Shown here one piece after another: positions 47,799-58,710 of a DNA stretch of 64,000 nucleotides. Origin of the DNA: Stratiolaelaps scimitus (Eukaryota > Arthropoda > Arachnida > Mesostigmata > Laelapidae). The first letter of the stretch is position 1, and the number at the start of each line of letters is the position of its first letter. The notes beneath the pieces are model-generated. The model made no database searches and was not told where the DNA came from. It saw nothing but the letters and a program-made list of their open reading frames with translations. Where the stretch lies: the NCBI GenBank assembly GCA_019614645.1, contig JABWDB010000002.1, forward strand, positions 23,983,501 to 24,047,500, in the 5' to 3' direction. Both the position numbers and the translations under genes were made by a program.

Positions 47799-47994
47799 AT
47801 GCATTCAGATTTCGCGCATGTGCGAATATTTCATATTATTACTGGCACGTTGGGCCAAAATTCTATAGCCAGAGTGATCGAATTTGGTAAATGGAGGAAC
47901 TCTAGATTAATGGTACGCTTGTTTACTAGATTTGCTGCAAGCGAAGAGTACCTGAAACGTGGCATGACCATTAGGTTAGCAGTTGGCGCCGGCA
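47799..47994 (+). CDS. Candidate internal exon, 65 codons
   Basis: A long pyrimidine tract (CTTTTATTATCCCTCCC...) ending CTGTTCAG at 47798 and a strong donor GGCA|GTGAGT at 47995 bound a segment open for 65 codons plus one base. The peptide (FAHVRIFHIITGTLGQNS, then FTRFAASEEYLKRGM) mixes hydrophobic and charged residues as in a folded domain. It begins with an ATG right at the splice site. Phases allow joining to 42734-42798 upstream and 55915-56036 downstream. The opposite strand is also open (47831-48049). No family is recognised. Confidence 0.3.
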
Positions 47995-49100
47995 GTGAGT
48001 GGGAAATGGATCTCTGACGGGATCTAACATGTTGACGTCCTAAAAGCAAACAGAGCTGCTACTCGGAATGGGTATAATTTGTCAACGGAAAGCAGTTCGA
48101 TTAAGATGTATGAGTCATCAACACAGGTACTATGGAGTCCGTCAAACCTTGCTCTTCGAGCATCGTTCTGGATGATGTCAGGCTTATGAAACATAACCTA
48201 ATATCCACCGCCTCCCATGGGGAGTGCATAGCATAGCGGTGGTAGCAGCAGCATCCTATATACAAGAGGGATACTGTCACTTGCGACACCAACCTCCCTA
48301 AGTTTCTTTAACGCTGCGATAACTGTGCAATACTTCTAGGAGTCTACCATAGGCTGATCCGAGCCATCGTTGACAAGCGCGCAGGGTCTTTGCTTCTCCA
48401 ACGCTTCTCCTCGGCCTGACATGCTGTCACAATTAGTTCTTTAATTATTGTATGTTTGAAGTTGTATATACTAAATTATATAATTAATGTGGGCAAGAGT
48501 TTATCTGACAAACTGCTGTCAATCAATATTTCAATCCGACTTTACTAAACATTTGTACGAGGTCTACTGCGGGGTTACAGTGCTAGTTCATCATGTGAGA
48601 CAACACTCCATGAAACGAGCTTCTTTATCCCCTGGTGTGGTCAGTGTTGGAACCTCAACACACTTCCGCACACTGTGATTGTCTGTCCGACAACAGATCG
48701 CGACCATCCAACGTACGCCAGCATCTAAAACTGCCGCCAGCATCCCGGGTTGTCAGAGAACGGGGAAGATTGTGAGAGAAAGTGAGAGCCATTGCTCGTC
48801 AAACGTCAAGGCCAAACCAACTACTTTGTGCTGGCGCTGTCCTGCGTGCGAATAGTGGTAGTAGTAGTTGTAGTGATACGGTCGTATGTTGGTGATATAA
48901 GGGGAGACCTGCTTTGCTCGTGATCCAGAAGTAGCAGCAGAGGAGACGCACGAGCACCAGCCGCCGCTGCTATAAGTGGACAAGAAGGCGTTGCATCGCC
49001 GCGCCTGCCATCCGTCAAAGGATATTGCCACTCTCGGGCCACGGCCACGAGCTTCGTCTGTGCGAGCACGACGGCCTAGTCGGGATAGGCTGAGCATGGC
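47995..49100. other. No assigned gene
   Basis: Ordinary sequence passing into a GC-rich island from about 48700. Minus-strand frames at 48753-49097 and 48821-49069 overlap each other and are unrecognised. Confidence 0.45.
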
Positions 49101-49586
49101 TTAGGCTCCTCGCGCTGGGACTTCCCGCCGACAACTCAGGCTAGGGAGGCAAGCCACTACGACAATACTTGCCATGAACGTAGCCTCTGCTCCATGGGCC
49201 GTCTGCCCCCTTCGTCTCGGTTTCTTTGCAAACTCCCACCGATCCCACTGAGCCCCATGCAGCAGCATTCTGACTCCACGCGCAATTCTCGTTCCCGCCA
49301 GTCCGTAGCCTGACGACGTAGCCGTTAGAAGGCCTGCTTGCTGCATGGTCACCGAGCTACATAGGAGTGGCAGCCGATGGGAACCACCATAGGAGCCCCC
49401 GGGGAAGATGAGAGCAACATAGTCGGAGGCGTACGTCTGAGGGAAGGGAATGCCAAAGGACGGGAAGCTCCTGGAGGTAGCAGCAGCATAGGAGTGGCTC
49501 TGAGCGACTCGAGGTTGCGTGTCCGCCGGCAGATCGAACACCAAAGCGTTCTCCAGCCCGGTGGAAAGAGGGGGGGGGGGGGGCAT
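49101..49586 (-). CDS. Hypothetical open frame in a GC-rich island
   Basis: A 161-codon minus-strand frame ending TAA at 49101. The central part (residues about 12-70) is Ala/Ser/Pro/Tyr-rich with C-ending codons (HSYAAATSRSFPSFGIPFPQ), resembling the low-complexity tail of an RNA-binding or nuclear protein. A poly-C tract (49570-49583) followed by CTCTTTCCACCGGGCTGGAG could serve as an acceptor near 49550. The end of the frame is less protein-like. Other frames in this GC-rich island are open as well. Confidence 0.2.
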   Translation of the reverse strand: MPPPPPLSTGLENALVFDLPADTQPRVAQSHSYAAATSRSFPSFGIPFPQTYASDYVALIFPGGSYGGSHRLPLLCSSVTMQQAGLLTATSSGYGLAGTRIARGVRMLLHGAQWDRWEFAKKPRRRGQTAHGAEATFMASIVVVACLPSLSCRREVPARGA

Positions 49587-51935
49587 GTAAAGGGAGAGTG
49601 CTATCGCGTGGCTTCACTCGGCCGATGTTAGGATGAGACGGGTGTGAGGGAAACTTGTCCACCAGAGGCTCGGCAGTAGAGGAGCATGTTGACAGAGAAA
49701 GCGAAACGCTAACATTACTTCCCTGATAGGTGCTTCGTCATGCATCTATAGCGACCGCATTAACTTACGCGGAAGAATAGCATGTGTGTGGACAGATCCT
49801 GAAGCTGATGGAAAACGTCATTAGAGGGGTCGGGAAATCAAAGAGAGAGAGAGAGAGAGGGAAATATTTTAGAGAAGAGTGACGTTGGAAAATAACGAGG
49901 TAATTATTCTAGTCTGAAGGACAGCGGCGCTCAAGTATATAGTACACTGTACGTAATAACCCCATGTCGGCCCCCAACTAATCCCCCCAAATAATTTCTA
50001 ATTCTTGTATCTTTGAATAAATAACGAGACCCTATGAAGTAATTATATTGTATGTATTATATATACAAGCTCCTTCAAACTAGTCGGTAGATTTCGTAGA
50101 CACCGGCAAACATTCATTTAGCTGGTCAGCTCCTCTGTATTTGCGAATTTTCCCTATGTCGAAAATAAGTGCCAACTCAAACTGTTCCCTAAAATAGTCA
50201 GTCAAATGCTCAGTACAATGTAATCGCAGCGCAACTAGCGAAACAAATATACAAGTGTTTTCATTCTCAGCTATCCACCTCTTTCAATTGCTCACTATAT
50301 TTCTGAGCGAAGCCAATCTGTCCGTACAGATGACAATTAGACGAACTCTTGTTAGTCTCCATGCCTCTTAAGTAAGTCTAAAAGGCTATCTCAATCGTCC
50401 GAATTATAAATGTATGTTAAAATTATCTTATTTGACAACAACGTACACAGCCGGAGAATAAAACCTGGCATCCTTGCACAGTTAGAAAAGAACATTAGGC
50501 AAATGCATTTGTCGGTCGATTTCCAGGCTACGCACATTCATCATTTCGAGTTAATATCCTCAATATATTATCATTACTGATTTAGAATATTGCGCCAAGT
50601 GCAAATGTAGATCTACGATACAAATGTCTGGTATTTGCTCACCAGGCAGAAGCATGCTTTTCGCAAGATCTCAGCAGAGAAACTTCTCGTAATAATGCTG
50701 CCATCCGGATGAGTGCCGAGAAGTGTCTCCTGATGGGAGAAGCGGTTGGGGCCGGAAGGCGCCAGCGAAAGTTTCTTGTGCAACGTACCCATACCCATAA
50801 TAGGTTGTGCTAGCCACTTGCTCGTTCGTTGATCGTTGAGCCAAACAATACAAAAACGATTCATGACGCTTAACTGCTCCTTTGCAATTATACCCGATCC
50901 CATCTGCAACCGAACGTGATCTCGTTATATTATTATTATTATTACTACTCTTGTCATCGTGGCTGTTATTCGTCTCCACTAACCGAAGTCTCTCTCTCTC
51001 TCTCTATCTCTCTCACTCATCGCCTTCATTTCATGTTCGTCTCTTGTGTCTGTCCTTTTTCGACATTGGCTCGCTTCGGCTCGTATCTTCGGTTTGTGAG
51101 TAAACTTTGCCGGCTCTAATTCGCTTAGCTTTCACAACTTGTTCATTTTCACCATTTGTGATTTGTCTTGTCTTCAAGAAGAAGAAGAAGATGAGGTCTG
51201 AAATTACCCCACTCAACTGTTCATTCAAATATGCTATGAATATTTATGACTTCCCTTGCTGTGCAAGGCTTCACGGTGTCTGCGTTAGCCAAGAGCATTC
51301 ATACACGCACGTGTACACGGTTTACATGTCCTTGAATTTTGCATTTGCCCGGAATAGGAGGTGGGCATATTTGAACTGGGTCTGTCGTTGACAAATTCGC
51401 TCGTTTTTCGAAGACCCACAAATAGTCTAGGCATCAGTTACTGATCGCACTTCTCGTCCGCTTGTCGCTGTACGCTCAAGTCAAGCAGATCGAAGAATAC
51501 TAGCAAAGATCAACCATACACGAAGAGAATTCGACGTGTAGTTTTTGAATTTTAAAGAAAATTCATGTTTAGATAATTTCAAAGTCTGTTATATATAATC
51601 CAATTTTAGAGTCAAATATAATATTACAATTGTTATCTTTTAGATCATTTCATGATCAGACCCCATACCTTGTGGTAGTGTTATTATAAATGGTTTCACT
51701 CTAGAAAATCATTCCAGCAAATCAAGAACTAGTTCCACAGTTTACCTGCACTTAGTTTCTGATTGGTTTCTAAGTTGTCTTATTATCAAATTATTCTGAC
51801 TTTCGACCCTACCCAAGTATTCCATAACTAATTTCACATAAGAATTTATTTTCGCAATGGACTCGAGTGTAGTGGCGTTACAGTCGTATATATATACATT
51901 ATGAAAACATTGTATTTCTCCTTTACACTATGCAG
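49587..51935. other. No gene recognised
   Basis: AT-rich. (GA)n at 49841-49858, (ATT)n at 50927-50944, (TC)n at 50989-51014. Plus-strand frames at 50882-51391 owe their Leu/Ser runs to repeats. Confidence 0.55.
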
Positions 51936-52154
51936 ATTTTGTCTGTGGCTTCCCGTATGTCCGTACGTGTGGATGAAGAGGACGACGTTTGTTGGTTACA
52001 TGAACAGTATTTTGCACACCATGCGCGAATTTTAATTATATATATATATATTCCCAAGTTCGAGGCAAGTGGAAATCGCAGCACCCGGCTGCGTTCGCCA
52101 TCTAAAGGGAGACCGATTAATTCGGGGCCGCCTATGGAATGCAGGTTACTCTAA
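51936..52154 (+). CDS. Candidate terminal exon, 72 codons, spanning a TA repeat
   Basis: An excellent acceptor (TTTCTCCTTTACACTATGCAG, 51935) is followed in phase 0 by a frame open to TAA at 52152. The first 33 codons look like coding sequence (SVRVDEEDDVCWLHEQYF); the frame then crosses a short (TA)n, giving IIYIYIYIP, and ends in a basic, Ser/Pro-rich tail (RLRSPSKGRPINSGPP). The microsatellite inside suggests either a tolerated insertion or a decayed 3' exon. Function unknown. Confidence 0.3.
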   Translation: MLSVASRMSVRVDEEDDVCWLHEQYFAHHARILIIYIYIPKFEASGNRSTRLRSPSKGRPINSGPPMECRLL

Positions 52155-54789
52155 TTAGATTAAACGAATCCTGTTTTGGTCATTCGAATGGGTTGTGTGT
52201 TTGTATTTGTTTGTGCGTAGAGGCATGTGTGTTTGGCAACAGTACGCTGGCTATGCTCGGCAAAAGCTTAAGCCATCACAATGCGTCAGTCGGTCGGTAG
52301 GTTAGCAAGTCATCTGTCTTCGTTAGGCTCTACGCCCACTCAAGGCGTTCAATTCAGGTGTGAGGGCGTCCATGTACACGTGTGTTGGATATGGTAATAT
52401 ATGGCCACAGTTCAATGCAGTTCCTCGCTTTGTCTGCGTCCGCCGTCAACCCCAGAACCAGTTCGAAATGTGGGGTCGGACATCCGACATTGGCTCACAT
52501 TGGCTGACATTGATGTAGGTGGAAGCTCGATATCTGGTAGGATTGCGTCAGGGTGATACATTTAGTCAACCACGTAGATGTTCCTGTCTCGCCAGTCGTG
52601 CGCTACAGACAGGCCAGGATAACACACAAGTTGGAAGCGGGGTCAGGACAAGACAAGGGATCTAGGAGAGGGCTCGCCGTGTTTCCTGATTGTCTGTTCG
52701 ATTACAAAGCAAAATGAGCAGTTCTCGACGCTGAGTCGATTGGTCAGTAGGGCCACTAGGTGCCGACGGACCCACTTCGCTCCGCACCTCTCTAACACGA
52801 CTCTTCTCTCTCTACTGACTGAAACGGTGGGGTCACGGTTCACTTTGATAAAAGCACATAGGAACCGAGGTGGTCTTTGTATTTGTTTATCTATGAATGA
52901 TGCTGGTTACCTTTATTTTATAACCAGGTTGTCTATTTTAAAACTCGTTTTTGACCCAAACATTGGCCCAGTCCCCTACGAGAACCCAAATAATCAGTAA
53001 ATAACTGGCGCATACCGTCAGCTGAGTAGAGAATCTTAGACGGAAATATTAGACTGTCAATTAGCATTAGACTCAATCAATATCTGGTTTTAGCTAATCT
53101 CGCCTAATAGATAACTCTGTTCTGTGTTTTCTATGATCACACCCATCACCCTTCGTAAAGCCATGTCATTCATTTCATTTAGATATTCTATTGCAAAAGC
53201 GACATGATGCCTTGTGTACCAACGCAAGCTGCCCGTTGGAATTCACAAGGAGTCCTTCAAAGGGAAGGCAGCGGATGAAAGGCAGCAGCAGCAGCAGCAA
53301 GGTTATTCGTATCGGAAGAACATCAGTGTACGTCGTTGGCGCATAAAATATAGGGTTTCGCCTCCTACTCCCAACCGGATCGTACCACTAGTAGTAATAG
53401 TGTATGGAGCAGTCTTGGCATCACTATACCCCACGACTAAAAAGCCAAGACGGTGTTCCTTCGTCGGATGGCTGGTGGCAAGGCTCGTCCTCATACGCAG
53501 TGAATCCCCGTCGTGCTCTTCCGCCTCCTGAAGCACTCGAAGCCCTCCCGAACGGCCGAAGTCCTGGACTCTCTACTGCCCGTTCAAGTGGATGTTGTGA
53601 TTTATTGTGACGACGGGAGCGAGGGATGTAGGGTCTAACAGGATGGGGAGGGGCTTGACTTCAGGGGACTTCTGGGGCTGGGGTTCTGCTAGGAAAGTGA
53701 GCGCTACGGCTTCTGACCAAAGTTGCCCGTAAATAATGCATTGCGGGTGGAGAAAGGCTTTCTTGGTGCCACCGTGTGTACCGCAGCGCAAGCGGCCTGC
53801 GGTGGTGCTGGTGGCCGCCGCCGCCAAAGCAGCACTGCTTGACGATGGTATTTGGGTGGTGTTTTAGCGCGTAGGAAAGCGTCCGAGAAATGAAACAGAA
53901 AGGAGGCAGTCCCTTTCTTTCCCTCTCAGCCAGCCGAATAAGACTAACACACTAGCTAAGTTGAGAGGAATCATGGCGGTGAATAATGGCGGTGACGGTA
54001 GCGATAGTGTGTCTATGTAATTTCATGTACTCCAACCGCTACTAAACTCGTTTGTTTGGGAATATTGAGGACAGATATTATTTACATGTATGTCTACGTT
54101 ATGGCTATGGGTTGAACTCTAGGGAAGTCAAAGTAAATGTTCTGTTCTATACTACAAATTTCACATAATATTATTTGATCGACAAGTATGGCGTTGTCGC
54201 GTCGGTAGACTTAATATTGTATTGTGGGCATTTTCGTCGTGGGGAATGTTGGTAATTAGATGGTAGAAACCGCAATAGGAGGTATCCTGCGGTTGATGAC
54301 TCCCCATACAGCCAGCAATCATTATTATTTATTATTATTGAATTAACTTTATTGTCATACGACACGACATATATACGATCATACCATCATAAAGGTCAAG
54401 TCAATGACTTTCGCTGCGTAGAACTGTCGCAGTACATGTGATACCACAGACGTTGCACCCAACGGTGTAGTCGGTTGCTACCAGTTGCTTGCAGTAGACG
54501 CTGCAAAGGATGTCGTTTTGTTTTCTGCATCATCCGTCAAGGATATTGCCGCTGTCAGAGCTATGTGTGGTACCTCTCGACATTGCTCCAAGACATTGCC
54601 TGCACTGTTAACCTGTAACCAGCGATACAACAAGCAACACTGTCCTTTCTCTCTTTGCGGCTGGGACACGACCTTACCAACTGCGCTGTCATAAGCGGAA
54701 TGGCCAACAGACCAACGAAACACACTCACATCGAGCCTAGAGACTATTTCATAGACAAATGAGTGACAGGTCATATTCAAACGATATTC
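52155..54789. other. No assigned gene
   Basis: GC-richer patches near 52300-52850 and 53280-53950 are open on both strands, with no domain. A (GCA)n run at 53282-53299. An AT-rich stretch around 54010-54370. Confidence 0.5.
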
Positions 54790-54970
54790 GCCGTCGAGTC
54801 CGCTGGCGTGGTGGTGCGTTGGTGTGCGCCTTGCAGTCGGAGGAGACACGTGGGTACAGAGGTTCGATCCCCACCGGTGCACATTTGAATTTAAAGGGGT
54901 CAGTCTCATGAAGCAATGCCCAGAGCAGTTGTACCGTGGACATTAAATGTGAGTTGGCTGTGGGTCATCC
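54790..54970 (+). repeat. tRNA-derived SINE, copy 1 (best preserved)
   Basis: Box A TGGCGTGGTGG (54804-54814, one mismatch to TGGCNNAGTGG) and box B GGTTCGATCCC (54861-54871, one mismatch to the consensus) are spaced as in a tRNA promoter. Downstream come ACATTTGAATTTAAA, GGGGTCAGTCTCATGAAGCA and GCAGTTGTACCGTGGAC. These blocks recur at 31800-31990 (minus) and partly at 19078-19122 (plus). Acceptor-stem pairing of a functional tRNA is not evident, so this is a SINE and not a tRNA gene. It ends near CCCGAAAAA (about 54970). Confidence 0.82.
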
Positions 54971-55914
54971 CGAAAAATTTACCATTACCTAAGCAATATC
55001 ATACAAACGCAGAGTGAAATTCCCCGATACTGCTTGCAAATGCCTTTTGAGTCAGTTGCACAAATCACATTGAATAAAATCAATGGATTATACATTGCCC
55101 ACTGCCCAAGTAAATAGGAGTTCGCCAGAGAACTACTCAACAAAGTTTCTCGTAGTGCTTCCTATTACAACCGACAAAAAGATACATTTCATCTCCTGAT
55201 CGCTATCAGGCCTCTTCTCATATAATCTGAACGCACAATGTGTCACGATGACCCAGTAGAAGAATTCGATTGTGACGCTTCATCGAAATGTCGAGGAGAG
55301 GTAATATTGTTGGACAACCTATTGTAATCCCTGTCCATGTCTTTGTTATCGGACGGGACAAGTTGATCCGTCCAGAGCTTGAGGGTGCGGGCTTGTGCAC
55401 AAGCAGGCTCTGCCTTAATGTAGCAATCAACCCAAGAAAATAAGGGCGGGTAGCATGGGGAGGCGGGCGAGGGTGGATTGCAGAAAAATGCAATGAGAAA
55501 ATAACGAGTAATCTCCTTTTTCGTCACACGAAAATCTTCGTGACGCGATGTCGGATCGGGAAGGGCAGATAGCTCTATGAAGTGGTGAAGGCTTAGACTT
55601 GAATCTGCATTTGAAAGCTTTGAAGCTACTCAGCTACGCGACTTTTTTGCCATAGCTCTCGTCAGCTCGTGTCCGCTCCTGTTGCTTTTTGCTATCGAAT
55701 GACGACCCGATATCTCGAGAAATATACGATATTGAACTTCGGCCTGTTGGCGTTAGAAGAGAGGATTCAAGGAAAAAGGAACATGTGGCGGAACTCATTG
55801 GCAGCGTCGATAAAATTTCATTTCTGAATAGTGTATAATAGTAATGTTATTAATGAACTACACAACGCAAACTTAAACATAACAAAGCATTTTTTCTCTG
55901 CATCTATTTGGCAG
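54971..55914. other. No gene recognised
   Basis: Ordinary AT-rich DNA with short frames (55218-55527, minus) that are not recognisable. A strong acceptor lies at the right end. Confidence 0.55.
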
Positions 55915-56036
55915 TCGAAGCCTGCAGGAAAATGAACCTCCCACCTCAAATAGGTCTTTCGTTTGCGCCTGGCCCCCAGCTCTCCTCGAGTTTAGAAACG
56001 TATAGTAGGATGAGTAATACTCCGAGACAAACATAA
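55915..56036 (+). CDS. Candidate terminal exon, 39 codons
   Basis: The acceptor TTTTTTCTCTGCATC followed by TATTTGGCAG ends at 55914. Two bases finish a codon, then 39 codons (EACRKMNLPPQIGLSFAPGP, then SSSLETYSRMSNTPRQT) run to TAA at 56034. The peptide is polar and Ser/Pro-rich, plausible for a protein C-terminus. Its phase matches the end of 47799-47994. No domain is recognised. Confidence 0.3.
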
Positions 56037-57091
56037 GAGAAATGCATTAGGAGAGAAGTCTTAGCCGATAGTTTTCTTGTCGCAACTGATCATTGTTGTT
56101 GTTGATGTTGCTGCTTTCCTCCCCCCATTATTCCCTGGCTTCATCCCTGCACAATTTACTGTGTTTATTCCTTATCCTTGATTGCTCATCCTCTGACAGC
56201 TCTATCCGCTTGAACGGTTAGCTTCAGTAAAGCCGGGTTTTTATGACGACTTCATGAAAACATTAAGCTCAATGCGCGTAGTGGACACTTCCGGGCTCCA
56301 CCCACTTACTCTGGCCAGCGAGTGGGGATGACCGGAGTGAGTGCGGTTGGAAATAAAGCCATTACGTAAAATCTCTCCTCGTATAATTAACTTAATCTCA
56401 TGATTGGCTCAGCGGGACGGCGGCAACACAGTGTACGACGGCACACATTGCGATAAAAACAGAACGTTTGCCGACGGCAGTTCCGTCAGAATAGAGCAAT
56501 GCGGAAAACGCTCAGCTTTACGCGGGACAGAATGACACGACATGATACGAGCAGAAGGCGTCACTTCGGAGAAAAAACATAGAGAAAGATGGTGACGCGG
56601 GTGAGGTATGGAGAGCTGATACACAACGGTGAATGGAACGCCTCGAACAAAACTGCCTGTTTTCCAGTTGTATTATGTTTAGAGTGCATGGCATACAGGA
56701 ACTCTATATGGACGGCAGAGTGTGTGCAAATCACCCATGGAGAGTTGTCTTGCTATTCGTCTGGTCGAACAATATTAGACGCCACAGAAACACGAAGATG
56801 AAGTAATGAAAGTGCAATATACATACGCCTTAGTTCTCGAGTAGTTTTAGTATCATGTGATAGCTATCGGTGTCGCATATTGTGCAGACAAAGCCTTTAC
56901 CGGGCTCGAAATTTAAAATAACGTAAATATTCGGGTAAATATAAAATTAAATAATAGGGTGAAAATTATAATTTTTCAAAAATTTCTCTTACACATTTCT
57001 TTCTTTCTCTACCGTTCGATCTATGTCGGTTTCGTCAGTTCAACTAAATTCAAGATCACTTGCGCACCGGTAATCGTGTGTGCTTATATGT
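56037..57091. other. No gene recognised
   Basis: Short frames only. A pyrimidine-rich acceptor (TTTCTTTCTTTCTCTACC..., ending TTTCGTCAG at 57038) with a donor at 57070 would frame a 31-nt microexon; it is too short to assess. Confidence 0.55.
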
Positions 57092-57166
57092 TATCATATA
57101 GTTACATATACGCTATACAGCCTAGCATATATGTAACTCTATAATAAGCTATACAGCTATATGATA
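57092..57166. repeat. Nested inverted repeats
   Basis: Outer arms TATCATATAG (57092-57101) and CTATATGATA (57157-57166) enclose inner arms AGTTACATATA (57100-57110) and TATATGTAACT (57128-57138), all exact. The spacers contain CTATACAGC twice. Confidence 0.88.
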
Positions 57167-57421
57167 TTATACAGCCTGCTACATTCCCGGTTCAAGATCG
57201 CGTCTGTTGCCCTTGGTGGAATGGGCTAACATATTGTATTCCCAACTAGAATCGTTGCTATGATACATAAAAAAGTCGTTGACGTATCGGTGGCTAGAAG
57301 ACCCTTACATAGTACGATGTGCTATTGTATAGTACTTTCGATTGGCGGATACCTCGGATTTATCTCTGTAGCTCGTTTTTTTCTCTTTTCTCTCCCAGGT
57401 TCCGTTCTTCAATCTCTCACT

Positions 57422-57443
57422 TTCTCTCTCTCTCTCTCTCTCT
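57422..57443. repeat. (TC)n microsatellite
   Basis: TC run following a very pyrimidine-rich stretch that ends CTCTCCCAG at 57397. Confidence 0.95.
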
Positions 57444-57623
57444 ATCTCGTTCTCTGCCACTTTTTATCGTCGTCTACGGCAGGGCGGGGGGTGGGGCTAA
57501 TCTATAATGAAGATACAATCAGCGTCTTCCACTGCCACTGCTGCTAATGGACCACTACTACTGCTACTCTCCTTGGCCCAGCCTTGACCTCTATCCAAGA
57601 TTGGCTCCTCTCTTTAATGCTCG

Positions 57624-58037
57624 TTAATGTCGCACTCCACTCGACTCGACGCGGCCGTTCGGCGTTTGTCCTTCGGCTGTGTCCGCAGCCTGACTGCTCC
57701 ACATGATCACGATCCGGATGATGCTGACAATGATGATACTCAGTGCGGGACAGTGTACAGCGTAGAGCGAAGTTTCGATAGGAAAAGATGAATGGACAAA
57801 ACGAGAGAGGCCGACCCGAACGCAGGCGCTGGCGTATCCACCCTTTTCTCGGACTCCACGTCGGCGTGCCGTGTCACGGCCATGCATTCGCGTATCCCAA
57901 CCACTAATCGGCAGAGTCTCCACGACAAGTTTCACAACCAGCCCATCGTAAACTTCGGCCTCTCTGACCAGCGTACTACCGTCGTTGACGGTGGTCTCGA
58001 CGTCATCAGATGTTCATTATGTGATCAACAGATTTAA
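57624..58037. other. GC-rich island open on both strands, possible coding exon
   Basis: Plus-strand ATG frame 57792-58037 (SDSTSACRVTAMHSRIPTT..., 81 codons, mostly C- or G-ending codons) lies in exact register opposite a minus-strand frame that is open from about 58010 down to TAA at 57624. The minus reading contains STLVREAEVYDGLVVKLVVE and, after an acceptor-like GTCCCGCACTGAG, a hydrophobic stretch SIIIVSIIRIVIMW with a short polar tail. One of the two is probably coding, but I cannot decide which. Confidence 0.3.
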
Positions 58038-58059
58038 ATAACAGAGTCCGCTTAATAAT

Positions 58060-58061
<2 letters not shown>

Positions 58062-58090
<29 letters not shown>
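58062..58090. repeat. (TA)n microsatellite
   Basis: Perfect TA run. A similar one at 59197-59214 immediately follows the mariner element. Confidence 0.95.
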
Positions 58091-58710
58091 CTACGTAGCT
58101 GATGTAGAGCGTAATCAGGATTATTGGCTATTAACGCGAGTAACGCTAACGTGAGGTCGTAAAAGTGTACGTACAGTTCGCTTCTTAATATTTTGTATGT
58201 TTATTCGTTTCAATTAATAAATGAGTTAATTTTTGGGGAAAGCATAACACCCAAATTCTATGGGTTCTGCTTAAGACACTTCGCACAGCTATTTTAGTAG
58301 AGCACACGAACTGTTTTCATATCGCATAGCATATTCAGTAATGCTATACGCTAATAATATGCTTGTCGTGCAAAACCTGCTAGAAAATCATTGTTTGAAT
58401 TCAGCATAAAAACACCAATCATATCCCTAGTTCATTTTCTGTTTTTAAACTTCAGTATTGAAAAGTTTAGATGGATACCGTACGGTATATTTAATTGCAG
58501 CGTTCTTAAAGATCCTCAAATCGTTGAAAACGCCAAACGCAGAATAAATTATACGTTCGACCTTCGGCATGAAATGCAAATTGCTCGTGCTTTAATATGC
58601 ATTCCTTCGAAACATATATTAGACAAAATCGAAAGGATTCTTGATGGAAAATTTGACAACCACTGACCAAGCCGTCCAAGTCTCCGTGTGTACCGCTTAG
58701 CGAACAAATA

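Noticed and set aside
57378..57547. Exon after the very pyrimidine-rich site ending CTCTCCCAG at 57397
   Set aside because: The sequence that follows is a (TC)n repeat, so the pyrimidine tract is part of a microsatellite region and does not mark a credible acceptor.
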